Notes: generated by a model not told the origin, from the letters alone. DNA of 64,000 bases from Prochlorococcus sp. AG-459-B06 (GCA_003209475.1 QCQY01000006.1:1-64000); one strand, 5' to 3'; positions 20,514 through 32,364 are shown, counted from the first letter of the stretch. Numbers and translations: made by a program.

Positions 20514-20945
20514 ATGCCAAAAGTAATTTCTATTGAGGATTTAAAGGGATTATTTACTAAACCTTATGGTATGGATGCACCAACAAAACAAAAATGGGCT
20601 GAATTTTATAATGAGAATGTTATTTTTACAGACCCAACGCAGGAAACAGAGGGTTTAGATTCTTATATTAAAGCTCAAGAAAAGCTTGTTAAAAGATGTG
20701 ATGATGTTTTTTTAGAAACTCATGCAATTTCCATAACTGGTGATTGTGGATTTGTTGAATGGACAATGGGTTTAAAAATTATGGGTAAAGAATTTATTTA
20801 TCCTGGAACTACTCGTTTATTATTTGGTGAAAATGGATTAATAAAAGAGCACAGAGATTACTTTGATTTTTGCGGCCCAACTTTTGGTCCAATTCCTATT
20901 TTAGGACCTTTTATAAGATGGCTTTATAGTAAATTTGTATCTTGA
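20514..20945 (+). CDS. NTF2-like / SnoaL-type small protein, function unknown
   Basis: The 143-aa sequence has the pattern of the nuclear-transport-factor-2-like (SnoaL/ketosteroid-isomerase-like) fold: an N-terminal helix with WAEFYNENVIFTDPTQE, the segment LDSYIKAQEKL, and beta strands GFVEWTMGLKI and TTRLLFGENGLIKEHRDYFD. The domain usually binds a small hydrophobic ligand, but no substrate can be assigned. The C-terminus (FGPIPILGPFIRWLYSK) is hydrophobic. It sits alone 45 nt after tRNA-Gly and converges on the acetyltransferase gene. Confidence 0.7.
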   Translation: MPKVISIEDLKGLFTKPYGMDAPTKQKWAEFYNENVIFTDPTQETEGLDSYIKAQEKLVKRCDDVFLETHAISITGDCGFVEWTMGLKIMGKEFIYPGTTRLLFGENGLIKEHRDYFDFCGPTFGPIPILGPFIRWLYSKFVS

Positions 20946-20972
20946 TTTTGTTTTCTTTAGAAACAGAGTGCT

Positions 20973-21428
20973 TTATATTTCACGAATTAATAAATTTTGA
21001 GAAGAAACTTCTTTAAAATCAAATTGGGAATAAAACAATTTTTTATTTGTTGTCATTAAATATAATTTTTTTGTATTTTTAATTTTTTTAGAAGATAAAA
21101 GATTTTTTACAATTAATGAGCCAAAACCTTTTCCTTGGTGATTTTGATCAATAACAATATCCCAAAGCACTCCGCGGTAAATCCCATCGGTTAAAGCTCT
21201 ACCAAAACCAACTATTTCCTTGCCAACCCAAAGACTTACAACGACATCACTGTTAGCAAGACATTTTTTTAGATCATTAATTGTTCTATTTTTTGCCCAG
21301 AAAGCATTGGTATCTAGTAATTTTTGTAGCTTAATTAATCCATTTGTTGGTTTAAGATTAGGACCTAATCCAAAAACCCTTAACCCTAAAGCTCCTTTGG
21401 CATGTTTGATTAGAGATATTTCTTTCAT
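20973..21428 (-). CDS. GNAT-family N-acetyltransferase
   Basis: A 151-aa single-domain GNAT protein. The acetyl-CoA motif A is clear in IVIDQNHQGKGFGSLIVKNLL (Q-x-x-G-x-G near residues 90-98), preceded by the beta-4 strand RGVLWDIVI. The segment VGFGRALTDG resembles the Ycf52/plastid-type acetyltransferases found in cyanobacteria. The acceptor is unknown and could be a protein N-terminus, an amine or an aminoacyl group. It is divergent from secA with 172 nt between them. Confidence 0.85.
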   Translation of the reverse strand: MKEISLIKHAKGALGLRVFGLGPNLKPTNGLIKLQKLLDTNAFWAKNRTINDLKKCLANSDVVVSLWVGKEIVGFGRALTDGIYRGVLWDIVIDQNHQGKGFGSLIVKNLLSSKKIKNTKKLYLMTTNKKLFYSQFDFKEVSSQNLLIREI

Positions 21429-21557
21429 TTATTAAAGAGATTTTTGAAAAGTAATGCCAGCTAGGCTATTTTTGTGACTTCAATCTAAATACCTTAATCG
21501 ATCGTTTCTATAAAATAAAGAAAATAGTTTTCTTCATTCTGTTGTTACGCACTAATT

Positions 21558-21563
21558 TATAAT
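21558..21563 (+). promoter_or_regulatory. Consensus -10 element upstream of secA
   Basis: A perfect TATAAT lies 38 nt before the secA start in the divergent gap with the acetyltransferase gene. No -35 match at normal spacing is evident. A purine-rich AAGGA at 21587-21591 could serve as ribosome binding site. Confidence 0.45.
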
Positions 21564-21600
21564 GTTTGTAATAAGATAAATTTTTTAAGGACTTTGACTT

Positions 21601-24432
21601 ATGCTAAAACTTTTGTTGGGAGATCCGAATACACGAAAGTTAAAGCGCTATCAACCAATAGTGGAAGAGATAAATTTTTTAGAAGAAGAAATTTCTCAAT
21701 TGACTGATGATGAGCTTAGAAAAGAAACTCAAAATCTAAAATCAAATATTTCAGCAGAATTAGATTTTAAAAAACAAAAAGAACTCTTAGAAGATTTTCT
21801 TCCTAAAGCCTTTTCAATCGTAAGAGAAGCAAGTAAACGTGTTCTTGATATGAGACATTTTGATGTTCAGTTAATAGGCGGGATGGTTTTAAATGAGTGT
21901 CAAATTGCTGAGATGAAGACTGGAGAAGGAAAAACTCTTGTCGCAACATTACCTTGTTATTTAAATGCTCTTACAGGAAAAGGTGTCCATGTTGTTACTG
22001 TAAATGATTATTTAGCTAGAAGGGATGCAGAGTGGATGGGACAAGTTCATCGGTTTTTAGGTTTATCCGTTGGTTTGATTCAGCAAGATATGAATCCAGT
22101 TGAGAGAAAGAAAAATTATGATTGTGATATAACTTATGCCACAAATTCAGAATTAGGATTTGATTATTTAAGAGATAATATGGCTACCGATATTAGTGAG
22201 GTAGTTCAAAGAAAATTTAATTACTGCGTAATTGATGAGGTTGATTCAATATTAATAGATGAAGCAAGAACGCCATTAATCATTTCTGGCCAGGTTGAAA
22301 GACCACAAGAAAAATATCAAAAAGCTGCAGAATTATCTTTGGCATTAGTTAAAGCAAAAGAATTAAGTAAAGATGGTATTGATCCAGAAGGCGATTATGA
22401 AGTTGATGAAAAACAGAGAAGTTGTATTTTAACTGATCAGGGTTTTGCAAAATGTGAAGAGTATTTGGGAGTTAATGATTTATATAATCCTCAAGATCCT
22501 TGGGCGCATTATATAACTAACGCTTTAAAAGCCAAAGAATTATTTATTAAAGATGTGAATTATATTATTAAGAACGATGAGGCTGTCATAGTGGATGAAT
22601 TTACAGGTAGGGTAATGCCAGGAAGACGTTGGAGTGATGGACAACATCAGGCAATAGAAGCGAAAGAGAGTCTTAAAGTTCAGCCTGAGACTCAAACATT
22701 AGCATCCATAACTTATCAGAATTTTTTCCTTTTATATCCTGGTTTAGCAGGAATGACGGGAACTGCAAAAACCGAGGAGGTTGAATTTGAAAAAACTTAT
22801 AAATTAGAATCAACAGTTATACCGACAAATCAAATAAGAAAGAGACAAGATTGGTCTGATCAAGTATTTAAGACAGAGATTGGCAAATGGAAAGCCGTTG
22901 CTAAAGAAACTGCACAAATTCATAGAGATGGAAGACCTGTTTTAGTTGGTACAACAAGTGTTGAAAAAAGTGAATTATTAAGTTCACTTTTATTTGCCGA
23001 AAAAATTCCACATAATTTGTTGAATGCTAAGCCAGAGAACGTTGAACGTGAGGCGGAAATTGTTGCACAGGCAGGAAGAGCAGGTGCTGTTACTATTGCG
23101 ACTAATATGGCTGGAAGGGGAACAGATATAATTCTTGGCGGAAATAGTGACTATATGGCAAGGCTTAAATTAAAAGAAATTTTAATTCCTTTGTTAGTTA
23201 AGCCTGATAATGAGCATAAGCCACCAATACCTAAACAAAGAAATTCAAAATCTAAGGGGGGTTTTACTTCAAAAGATGGTTCAAAGTTGAAAAAGAACAT
23301 TTCAAATTCTTCAACAAGTCTTTTCCCTTGCAAACTAGATGAAGCAATTGAAAAGAAACTCTCTCTTTTATCTGATGAACTTGTTAGAAATTGGGGAGAA
23401 AGACAACTTTCTGTTTTAGAGCTTGATGACAGGATAGCTACAGCTGGAGAAAAAGCACCAACTGATGATGACTTGATAAAGCTTTTGAGAGAATCTTTGT
23501 CTGATGTAAAAAAAGAATATGAAAAAGTTTTGATTCATGAAGAAGAAAAAGTAAGAAAAGCTGGCGGTTTACATGTCATTGGTACTGAGAGACATGAATC
23601 AAGAAGAGTGGATAATCAACTTAGAGGAAGAGCAGGCAGACAAGGTGATCTTGGAAGTACAAGATTCTTTTTATCTTTAGATGATAATTTATTAAGGATT
23701 TTTGGAGGTGATAGAGTAGCAAATCTAATGAATGCTTTTAGGGTTGATGAAGATATGCCTATTGAGTCAGGAATGCTTACTAGGTCTCTAGAAAGTGCTC
23801 AAAAGAAAGTTGAAACCTACTATTACGATATTAGAAAACAAGTTTTTGAATACGACGAGGTAATGAATAATCAAAGAAAAGCAGTTTATGGTGAAAGACT
23901 AAGAGTATTGAAAGGAATTGATTTAAAGAGACAAGTAATAGGATATGGAGAAAGGACAATGATTGAAATTGTAGATGCTTATATTAATCCTGATCTTCCT
24001 CCTGAAGAATGGAATATTGATCAATTAATTTCTAAAGTTAAAGAATTTATATATTTATTAGATGATCTTAAATCTGATGATATTAATTTACTTTCAATAG
24101 AAGAATTAAAAAACTATTTTCAAGAGCAGTTGCGAATAGCTTATGACTTAAAGGAATCACAAATAGAAAAGATTCGCCCAGGATTAATGAGAGAAGCTGA
24201 AAGATTTTTTATTTTGCAGCAAATAGATAATTTATGGAGAGAACATCTTCAATCCATGGATTCCTTGAGGGAATCAGTCGGATTGAGAGGTTATGGTCAA
24301 AAAGATCCATTAATCGAATATAAAAACGAAGGATATGACATGTTTCTCGAAATGATGACTAATATGAGACGAAATGTTATTTATTCAATGTTTATGTTTC
24401 AACCTAAAACTGACGTTAATGAAAAAAATTAA
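21601..24432 (+). CDS. secA: Preprotein translocase ATPase SecA
   Basis: Motor that drives unfolded preproteins through SecYEG in the plasma and thylakoid membranes. Walker A is MKTGEGKT at residues 105-112 and Walker B is in [16 protein letters not shown]. The preprotein cross-linking region, helicase motifs ([20 protein letters not shown]) and the helical wing and scaffold ([15 protein letters not shown]) follow. The 943 aa include a basic insertion of about 40 residues after [11 protein letters not shown], seen in other cyanobacterial SecA. The C-terminal CxCxSG zinc/SecB tail of proteobacterial SecA is absent. The chain ends shortly after [11 protein letters not shown]. Confidence 0.98.
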   Translation: MLKLLLGDPNTRKLKRYQPIVEEINFLEEEISQLTDDELRKETQNLKSNISAELDFKKQKELLEDFLPKAFSIVREASKRVLDMRHFDVQLIGGMVLNECQIAEMKTGEGKTLVATLPCYLNALTGKGVHVVTVNDYLARRDAEWMGQVHRFLGLSVGLIQQDMNPVERKKNYDCDITYATNSELGFDYLRDNMATDISEVVQRKFNYCVIDEVDSILIDEARTPLIISGQVERPQEKYQKAAELSLALVKAKELSKDGIDPEGDYEVDEKQRSCILTDQGFAKCEEYLGVNDLYNPQDPWAHYITNALKAKELFIKDVNYIIKNDEAVIVDEFTGRVMPGRRWSDGQHQAIEAKESLKVQPETQTLASITYQNFFLLYPGLAGMTGTAKTEEVEFEKTYKLESTVIPTNQIRKRQDWSDQVFKTEIGKWKAVAKETAQIHRDGRPVLVGTTSVEKSELLSSLLFAEKIPHNLLNAKPENVEREAEIVAQAGRAGAVTIATNMAGRGTDIILGGNSDYMARLKLKEILIPLLVKPDNEHKPPIPKQRNSKSKGGFTSKDGSKLKKNISNSSTSLFPCKLDEAIEKKLSLLSDELVRNWGERQLSVLELDDRIATAGEKAPTDDDLIKLLRESLSDVKKEYEKVLIHEEEKVRKAGGLHVIGTERHESRRVDNQLRGRAGRQGDLGSTRFFLSLDDNLLRIFGGDRVANLMNAFRVDEDMPIESGMLTRSLESAQKKVETYYYDIRKQVFEYDEVMNNQRKAVYGERLRVLKGIDLKRQVIGYGERTMIEIVDAYINPDLPPEEWNIDQLISKVKEFIYLLDDLKSDDINLLSIEELKNYFQEQLRIAYDLKESQIEKIRPGLMREAERFFILQQIDNLWREHLQSMDSLRESVGLRGYGQKDPLIEYKNEGYDMFLEMMTNMRRNVIYSMFMFQPKTDVNEKN

Positions 24433-24440
24433 ATAAATAT

Positions 24441-25178
24441 TTAATCATCTCCAAGAAATTCAAAAATTTCTTTATCTTTAAGATTTTGAGAATCACCGAG
24501 TTTAGAAATGTCAATAGATTCTGAGCTGGCTATACATTGTAGAGTTTTTTGTAATTTAAGAATTTCATTTTCAAGAGAGTCTATCCTATCCATTAAATTT
24601 TTTATCACATTAGCTTCTGCATCTGGTAAGGCAGAGTGAGCTAACGGATTTACTTTGACTCCACTTTGATGTACTACCCTGCCAGGAACTCCGACCACAG
24701 TACTGTTCCCCTCTACATTTCGAACAACTACTGAGCCCGCACCAATCCGAGTATTAGATCCTACCGTGATGGATCCAAGCACTTTTGCGCCCGCTCCGAC
24801 TACAACATTTTCCATTAAGGTAGGGTGTCTTTTGCCATGGCTTTTACCAGTACCTCCTAATGTCACTCCCTGATAAAGCAAACAGTTATTTCCTATCTCA
24901 GCAGTTTCACCAATTACAACACCCATTCCATGGTCTATGAAAACCCTTTTTCCAATTTTTGCCCCAGGATGGATTTCAATCCCTGTTGCTAGCCTATTAA
25001 GATGACTTAATAAGCGAGGAATCAAAGGAATCTTTAATTGCCATAATTTATGCGTAAACCTATGTATGACTATTGATTGAAAGCCCGGGTAGCAAAGAAA
25101 TATTTCTACTATTCCTCTTGCGGCGGGATCTCTTTCTCTGATAATTTCTATGTCTGATTTAAAAGTTTTCAATACCAT
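24441..25178 (-). CDS. cysE: Serine O-acetyltransferase
   Basis: Makes O-acetylserine from serine and acetyl-CoA for cysteine synthesis. The left-handed beta-helix of hexapeptide repeats is visible from IHPGAKIGKRVFIDHG onward, with the catalytic region DHGMGVVIGETAEIG and GGTGKSHGKRHP and the acetyl-CoA loop VGVPGRVV. The 245 aa end in a coiled-coil-like segment (LMDRIDSLENEILKLQK). It starts 3 nt after the stop of the GntR-type gene, so the two form a tight operon, and the regulator may act on cysE. Confidence 0.95.
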   Translation of the reverse strand: MVLKTFKSDIEIIRERDPAARGIVEIFLCYPGFQSIVIHRFTHKLWQLKIPLIPRLLSHLNRLATGIEIHPGAKIGKRVFIDHGMGVVIGETAEIGNNCLLYQGVTLGGTGKSHGKRHPTLMENVVVGAGAKVLGSITVGSNTRIGAGSVVVRNVEGNSTVVGVPGRVVHQSGVKVNPLAHSALPDAEANVIKNLMDRIDSLENEILKLQKTLQCIASSESIDISKLGDSQNLKDKEIFEFLGDD

Positions 25179-25181
25179 GGT

Positions 25182-26168
25182 TTAATTAATAACTCCTATT
25201 TCTTTTTTTAATTGATTTATTGTTTCGATACTTAAATAATTTTTAGCACATATTATTTGAGGTAATCTCATCAACTGAGAACGATTTTTTAACAATGTGT
25301 TTTCTACAACTGATAAACTCGGTCCATCACACACTATATGGTTTGAAGCCTTTAAAAGCGAGAGTAGTCTACTGTTATTGTCTGAGATTGCAGTCATAAG
25401 CATTAATTCACTACCACGCATGCTATGTATAATGACTTCTGCTGCTCTCAATAAACCAGGACTTATACTAACAATACCTACACAACTTCCAGCATTTATT
25501 TCTTTGAGAATTTTTAATTCCTTCTGAAAGTCGCTCAAGTCAACTGCAATTGCGCGAACCCCATGTTGCTTAGCAACTTTTTCTAGAGGCTGTAAAAAAT
25601 ATCTACTTGTGACTATCGTACCATTATTTGAATTACTCAAAACTTTTTCTAATTCTTCCATAGGAACAACTTCTACTGGTACATTAACTGTTGTAGAAAG
25701 GTCTTCTGCTATTAACATAGAAGCTCCAATATCTTCTCTAGGAGTACTGACTATGATTCTTGATCCGCACTTTATACGCCAATCAATTTCATTGTTCAAC
25801 ATCTCTCTCGTCTCTTGTAAAGTGAATCCAAGACTTATTAAGTTGTCAATTACCTTCTTTGCTTCTTGATCAGGTGCTTTACTTATTTTATCTTTTGAGT
25901 AAATTGATTTTGTAAATTCTCTTTTAGTAAGATTATCTCTTACATAGATACCTGATCCAGCTATTGCTTCAACAACTCCATCTATTTCCAGTTGCCTGTA
26001 AACTTTGCTTATAGTATTACGATGGAGTCCAGTCTGCATTGCAAGTTGCCTCGTACTGGGAAGTCTGTGTCCTGGAGGATAATGTCTTGCAGCAATTGCG
26101 AAACAAATTTGATTATTTAGTTGAGTAGATGCTGGGATATCACTTTCTTGTTGAATATGAAATCTCAC
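25182..26168 (-). CDS. GntR-family transcriptional regulator
   Basis: The 328-aa protein begins with a GntR winged helix: IPASTQLNNQI, LPSTRQLAMQTGLHRNTISKVYRQLEIDGVVEAIAGSGIYV at about residues 35-75. A C-terminal domain of about 230 residues does not match the common FadR or UTRA effector domains by eye. It resembles the cyanobacterial GntR type that precedes cysE. A dyad sits 39 nt upstream of its start and could be its own operator. No effector can be named from the sequence. Confidence 0.85.
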   Translation of the reverse strand: MRFHIQQESDIPASTQLNNQICFAIAARHYPPGHRLPSTRQLAMQTGLHRNTISKVYRQLEIDGVVEAIAGSGIYVRDNLTKREFTKSIYSKDKISKAPDQEAKKVIDNLISLGFTLQETREMLNNEIDWRIKCGSRIIVSTPREDIGASMLIAEDLSTTVNVPVEVVPMEELEKVLSNSNNGTIVTSRYFLQPLEKVAKQHGVRAIAVDLSDFQKELKILKEINAGSCVGIVSISPGLLRAAEVIIHSMRGSELMLMTAISDNNSRLLSLLKASNHIVCDGPSLSVVENTLLKNRSQLMRLPQIICAKNYLSIETINQLKKEIGVIN

Positions 26169-26200
26169 TTTAGAAAAATCCTGACTAATTTAATTTTTGA

Positions 26201-26229
26201 TATGGTGACACTTTAACATTTGTCATATT
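26201..26229. promoter_or_regulatory. Candidate operator dyad upstream of the GntR regulator gene
   Basis: TGACA-N9-TGTCA (26207-26225) is flanked by ATATG and CATAT, giving an imperfect 29-base dyad between infC and the GntR-type gene, 33-61 nt before the regulator's start. GntR proteins often autoregulate through such repeats. No binding-site consensus for this family member is known to me, so the assignment is inference from position and symmetry. Confidence 0.35.
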
Positions 26230-26245
26230 TTTTGATAACAATTTA

Positions 26246-26818
26246 TCACCCATTATCTTTTTTAATGAGGGGAGTTTTGCGAGGGCTTAAAAACATAATC
26301 ATGTTTCTCCCTTCTCTTTTTGGTTTTTGTTGAACTTCAGATTGCTCTTCTAAATCATTAGCCATTTTTAAAAGAAGAGTCTCAGCTAAATTTGAGTGTT
26401 GAATTTCTCTTCCCCTAAAAATTACAGTGCATTTTACCTTATCTCCCGATTTTAGAAATTTAGTAGCTTGACCAATCCGAACATCATAATCGTGCTTGTC
26501 AATTTTATACCTCATTTTTACTTCTTTAACTTCTGTTTGATGAGATTTTTTCCTTGCTTCTTTAGCTTTCTTTTCTTGTTCAAATTTATATTTACCGTAG
26601 TCCATGATTCTACAAACAGGAGGATTTGCTTTTTCGCTTACCAAAACTAAATCAAGTTCTCTTTGAGATGCTATTTCTAATGCTTTTAATCTATCTATGA
26701 CGCCTAATTGTTTTCCATCTGAATCAACGACTCTCAATTGAGGGTATTTTATTCTTTCATTTATATTTGGTAGCTCTCTCACTGGAGCTCTTCGGTCAAA
26801 GCGTGGGCGTGGGGGCAT
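26246..26818 (-). CDS. infC: Translation initiation factor IF-3
   Basis: Binds the 30S subunit and proofreads start-codon selection. The N-domain shows [21 protein letters not shown]. The central and C-domain motifs are [21 protein letters not shown], the [17 protein letters not shown] linker and [17 protein letters not shown]. At 190 aa it has a short basic N-terminal leader ([16 protein letters not shown]). The start here is an ordinary ATG, not the AUU of enterobacteria. It lies 52 nt after miaA on the same strand. Confidence 0.97.
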   Translation of the reverse strand: MPPRPRFDRRAPVRELPNINERIKYPQLRVVDSDGKQLGVIDRLKALEIASQRELDLVLVSEKANPPVCRIMDYGKYKFEQEKKAKEARKKSHQTEVKEVKMRYKIDKHDYDVRIGQATKFLKSGDKVKCTVIFRGREIQHSNLAETLLLKMANDLEEQSEVQQKPKREGRNMIMFLSPRKTPLIKKDNG

Positions 26819-26870
26819 TCAGTTAATTAAAAAATTGATTGGATGATGAACAAAATCTATTTTTATAAAG

Positions 26871-27770
26871 TTAGCTTAAAAAAGACTCTATTTTAATTAT
26901 TGCATCTTTTAGCAGGTTTTTGTTATTAAGCCAAAGAGGATTATTTTTATTACGAAACCAAGTTTTTTGTCTTTTGGCAAATCGAATTGTTTTTGTCGCA
27001 GTCAACTCAATCGCTTTGTCAATTGTTGAACGGTTATTTAAAACATCTCTAGCTTCTCTATAACCAATGGTTTCTAATATTGGCAAATCAAATCCGTATT
27101 TAGAGATAAGGTGGCTCGTCTCCTCAATAATTCCAGATAAAAACATATTTTTTGTTCTTTGAAAAATTCTTTCTTTTAAATTATCTCTATCTAATCCAAG
27201 CTCTAGGATTTTCCACTTAGGCGGTTTCTGAATTTTCAGAGTCGACAAAGGTTTACCTGTTACGTAGAAGACTTCTAAAGCTCTTATTGTTCTAATTTGG
27301 TCAGCAAAATTGATTTTTTTTGTTGATAATGGATCACAATTTTTTAATAGGTCCCAACGTTTTTCCTGACCAAGTTCTTCTAATTGTCTTCTGAAATTAT
27401 TTTGAGGAGGGACATCTGGTACAAAAAATCCTTGTGTTATTGAGTTCATATACAACCCACTTCCTCCAACAAGAAATGGTAAATTATTTTGTTTAATTTC
27501 TCCCTTAATAGATTTTTGAGCAATTTCTTGAAATTGTTTAACATTAATTGGATTGATTGGTTCCTCAATATCAATTAAAAAATGCTTTATTTTTTTTTGT
27601 TGAATTTTAGATGGCTTGGCTGTTCCAATATCCATGGACTTATAAATTTGCCTTGAATCGATATTGTGAATATGAGTTTTAAAATATTCTGCAATTTCAA
27701 TAGCTAATTCTGTTTTGCCACTTGCAGTAGGCCCAATTAAAATTATTACATGAGGTAGATACGAAGTCAT
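26871..27770 (-). CDS. miaA: tRNA dimethylallyltransferase
   Basis: Adds dimethylallyl to A37 of tRNAs that read codons starting with U. Walker A GPTASGKT is at residues 13-20. The [17 protein letters not shown] segment with the catalytic Asp, [20 protein letters not shown] and TIGYREA motifs are all present, with the C-terminal [12 protein letters not shown] that binds tRNA. The length of 299 aa is normal. It is divergent from gyrB with 150 nt between them. Confidence 0.97.
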   Translation of the reverse strand: MTSYLPHVIILIGPTASGKTELAIEIAEYFKTHIHNIDSRQIYKSMDIGTAKPSKIQQKKIKHFLIDIEEPINPINVKQFQEIAQKSIKGEIKQNNLPFLVGGSGLYMNSITQGFFVPDVPPQNNFRRQLEELGQEKRWDLLKNCDPLSTKKINFADQIRTIRALEVFYVTGKPLSTLKIQKPPKWKILELGLDRDNLKERIFQRTKNMFLSGIIEETSHLISKYGFDLPILETIGYREARDVLNNRSTIDKAIELTATKTIRFAKRQKTWFRNKNNPLWLNNKNLLKDAIIKIESFLS

Positions 27771-27800
27771 ATGAATTTCTGAAGAAAAAAATATTGGCTA

Positions 27801-27806
27801 TATAAT
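27801..27806 (+). promoter_or_regulatory. Consensus -10 element upstream of gyrB
   Basis: A perfect TATAAT in the miaA/gyrB divergent gap. If used, the gyrB leader would be about 107 nt and would include the AT-rich hairpin at 27875-27898. TTGACT at 27827-27832 resembles a -35 box but has no good -10 at proper spacing. Confidence 0.35.
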
Positions 27807-27874
27807 TAAAGTGATTAAAATTTTCATTGACTTTGAGCCTTTATCTTATTGCGGTGGTAAGTTTAATGAAAGAC

Positions 27875-27898
27875 CTTTTAAAAATAACATTTTAAAAG
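27875..27898 (+). promoter_or_regulatory. AT-rich perfect hairpin in the gyrB leader
   Basis: CTTTTAAAA and TTTTAAAAG form a nine-base-pair stem around the loop ATAACA. It is followed by a T-rich stretch and lies 22 nt before the gyrB start. It resembles a weak terminator or attenuator, but the low G+C makes its stability doubtful. Confidence 0.3.
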
Positions 27899-27920
27899 TT
27901 TAATATTTTTTTTATATTAA

Positions 27921-30214
<2,294 letters not shown>

Positions 30215-30217
30215 ATT

Positions 30218-30583
30218 TTGGATTTTAGTTCAATAATTATAATTTTACTCGCCAGTACTTTTGGATTAACACTTAGAATATTCATACAAAATAATTTTAA
30301 AAAAAGTATAGGTTTTGATATTCAAAATACTTCAATAGTAAATTTTTTTTCATCTTTTTTATTAGGAATTTTAGTAGCTTTAAATTTTATTAATAACGAA
30401 ATATTAGTGTTATTTTATAGTGGTTTTTTAGGATGTTTTAGTACATTTTCTTCTTTTATATATCAACTATTTGACTTATTTAAAAAAAGAAAATTCCTAA
30501 AATTATTTTTTCATTATATTGAAGTGATAATTTTTTCATTCCTTTTCTTTTATTTAGGTTATCTTCTTGTTAACTTTTTTTAA
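30218..30583 (+). CDS. crcB: CrcB/Fluc fluoride channel subunit, first of a pair
   Basis: Small four-helix membrane protein of the fluoride-exporting Fluc family. The family pattern is visible: an N-terminal helix with GLTLR (residues 16-20), pore asparagine at about residue 42 in VNFFSSFLLGIL, and the phenylalanine/threonine motif GFLGCFSTFSSF at residues 69-80. The 121 aa is normal. The start is TTG (30218), 3 nt after the preceding stop. It is immediately followed by a second CrcB gene, suggesting a heteromeric channel. Confidence 0.85.
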   Translation: MDFSSIIIILLASTFGLTLRIFIQNNFKKSIGFDIQNTSIVNFFSSFLLGILVALNFINNEILVLFYSGFLGCFSTFSSFIYQLFDLFKKRKFLKLFFHYIEVIIFSFLFFYLGYLLVNFF

Positions 30584-30584
30584 A

Positions 30585-30914
30585 GTGAAAATAAATAATT
30601 TTATTTACATTCTTATAGCTGCATACCTAGCTACTTTTTTAAGATTATCTATTAATAACAATTTTTTAATTTCAATAATTGGATCATTTTTTGTGGGTTT
30701 TTTTATCAGTAGAAGATTAAGTTATTCAACTGAAAAAATTTTATTGAGTGGTTTTTTTTCTTGCTTTACATCCTTTAGCGGATTTATATATTTTTTGTAC
30801 AAAATTTTAGATCAAGGAGATTGGATAAAATTTATAATTTTTTTTAATTTAATCATTATCGTAAATTTATTCACAATGCTTTTCGGGTTCTGGATAAGTA
30901 GAAAAATTACTTAG
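30585..30914 (+). CDS. crcB: CrcB/Fluc fluoride channel subunit, second of a pair
   Basis: A 109-aa membrane protein with the Fluc layout: ATFLRLSI in helix 1, IIGSFFVGFF in helix 2, and SGFFSCFTSFSGF as the pore-lining motif. Unlike the first copy, the position that normally reads V-N-x-x-G-S-F has I-S-I-I-G-S-F, so the usual pore asparagine appears to be missing. I chose GTG at 30585 because the distance to the conserved arginine then fits the family. A TTG at 30567 would overlap the first gene. The pair probably forms a dual-topology heterodimer. Confidence 0.75.
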   Translation: MKINNFIYILIAAYLATFLRLSINNNFLISIIGSFFVGFFISRRLSYSTEKILLSGFFSCFTSFSGFIYFLYKILDQGDWIKFIIFFNLIIIVNLFTMLFGFWISRKIT

Positions 30915-30920
30915 ATTTCA

Positions 30921-30926
30921 TATAAT
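30921..30926 (+). promoter_or_regulatory. Consensus -10 element upstream of mgtE
   Basis: A perfect TATAAT lies 32 nt before the mgtE start and just after the second crcB stop, giving a possible leader of about 25 nt. No magnesium-responsive leader fold is visible in so short a gap. Confidence 0.45.
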
Positions 30927-30957
30927 AGTGTTGTTACTTTGATAAGGGATTATATAT

Positions 30958-32364
30958 ATGAACGAAAATAATCTTGAAAAAGTTACATCTTTATCTTCAG
31001 ATTTAAGTACAAGAGAGAATATTACTTTTCAACTTGAGGAATTGCTGATCGCGGGAAATTATGATGAGGCAAAGTTACTTTTAGAGCCATCCCAACCTGT
31101 TGATATTGCGGATGCTATTGGAAGCCTTCCACTAATATTGCAGGCATTGGCATTTCGATTATTAAAGAAAAATGAAGCTATTGAGGTTTATGAATATTTA
31201 GATCCTTTAGTTCAGCAAACTTTATTAGAAAGACTTCGTTCGGGAGAAGTTTTAGAAATCGTTGAGAAAATGTCTCCTGATGATAGGGTTCAACTCTTTG
31301 ATGAATTACCTGCAAAAGTTGTACGAAAATTTTTATCTGCTCTTAGTCCTGGTGAAAGGAGAGTAACAGCTGAATTACTTGGATATGAGCCCGAAACTGC
31401 TGGAAGATTAATGACAACTGAATTTATAGATCTGAAAGAGATGCAAACAGCAGCTGAGGCCCTTTCTTTAGTTAGAAAAAGAGCCCCATTTACTGAAACT
31501 ATCTATAGCTTATACGTTACGGATAAAGAAAGACATTTAACTGGTATTCTCTCTTTAAGAGACCTTGTAACTGCTGATCCTTCTAAGCCAATTGGAGACG
31601 TTATGACAAGAGATGTAGTTAATATCGCTACTAATACTAATCAAGAAGAGGTTGCTAGAGCAATACAAAGATATGATTTTTTAGCTCTCCCAGTCGTCGA
31701 TAAGGAAAAAAGACTTGTTGGGATAGTCACCGTCGATGATTTAATTGATGTTATTGAACAAGAGGCAACAAGAGATATTTATGCAGCGGGGGCAGTACAA
31801 CCTGGCGATGAGGATGATTATTTCCAAAGTAGTTTGTTTACGATTGCTCGAAGAAGAATTTTATGGTTATTAATTTTGGTTTTAGCAAATGGTTTAACGA
31901 CAAAAGTTATAGCTATGAATGATCAAATATTAAAAGAAATAGTTTTATTAGCTGCATTTATTCCACTACTTATAGGTACGGGGGGGAATGTTGGCGCTCA
32001 AAGTTCAACAGTTGTCATTCGAGGTTTAAGTACTCAAAAACTGAAGTCTCTAGGTGCAATTAAAGCAGTAGTTAAGGAGGCAATAACAGGAGCTCTTCTA
32101 GGTATTTTGATGATGCTTGTAGTATTTCCTTTCGCTTGGTGGCAAGGAGAAGGACCTTTAATCGCCTCTGCGGTGGGAATAAGCTTAATATCCATAACAA
32201 CTTTAGCTGCTACAACAGGAGCGATTCTCCCTTTGTTGTTTGACAGAATGAAATTAGATCCAGCCTTAATGTCCTCCCCTTTCATTACTACCGTAACTGA
32301 TATTGCTGGTGTATTTATTTATCTAAGTACAGCAAAATGGCTATTAAGCTCTTCATTAGTCTAA
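30958..32364 (+). CDS. mgtE: Magnesium transporter MgtE
   Basis: Divalent-cation channel gated by cytosolic magnesium. The 468 aa contain an N-terminal superhelical domain (residues about 30-140, LLEPSQPVDIADAIGSLP). Two CBS domains follow (MTTEFIDL..., VMTRDVVNIATNTNQEEVARAIQRYDFLALPVVD). Five membrane helices with the pore signature GTGGNVGAQSSTVVIRGL and the Asp-rich end MSSPFITTVTDIAGVFIYL complete the protein. It is preceded by a consensus -10 box and followed by the sigma-factor gene on the same strand. Confidence 0.95.
   Translation: MNENNLEKVTSLSSDLSTRENITFQLEELLIAGNYDEAKLLLEPSQPVDIADAIGSLPLILQALAFRLLKKNEAIEVYEYLDPLVQQTLLERLRSGEVLEIVEKMSPDDRVQLFDELPAKVVRKFLSALSPGERRVTAELLGYEPETAGRLMTTEFIDLKEMQTAAEALSLVRKRAPFTETIYSLYVTDKERHLTGILSLRDLVTADPSKPIGDVMTRDVVNIATNTNQEEVARAIQRYDFLALPVVDKEKRLVGIVTVDDLIDVIEQEATRDIYAAGAVQPGDEDDYFQSSLFTIARRRILWLLILVLANGLTTKVIAMNDQILKEIVLLAAFIPLLIGTGGNVGAQSSTVVIRGLSTQKLKSLGAIKAVVKEAITGALLGILMMLVVFPFAWWQGEGPLIASAVGISLISITTLAATTGAILPLLFDRMKLDPALMSSPFITTVTDIAGVFIYLSTAKWLLSSSLV

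Noticed and set aside
21454..21474. GCC-AGCTA-GGC followed by T between the acetyltransferase gene and secA as a terminator.
   Set aside because: The stem is only three to four pairs and lies in a divergent gap, so it is too weak to support.
26233..26248. TGATAA-N4-TTATCA at the infC stop as a terminator.
   Set aside because: On the infC strand the stem is followed by A, not T, and the six-base arms are A-T rich. It is probably incidental.
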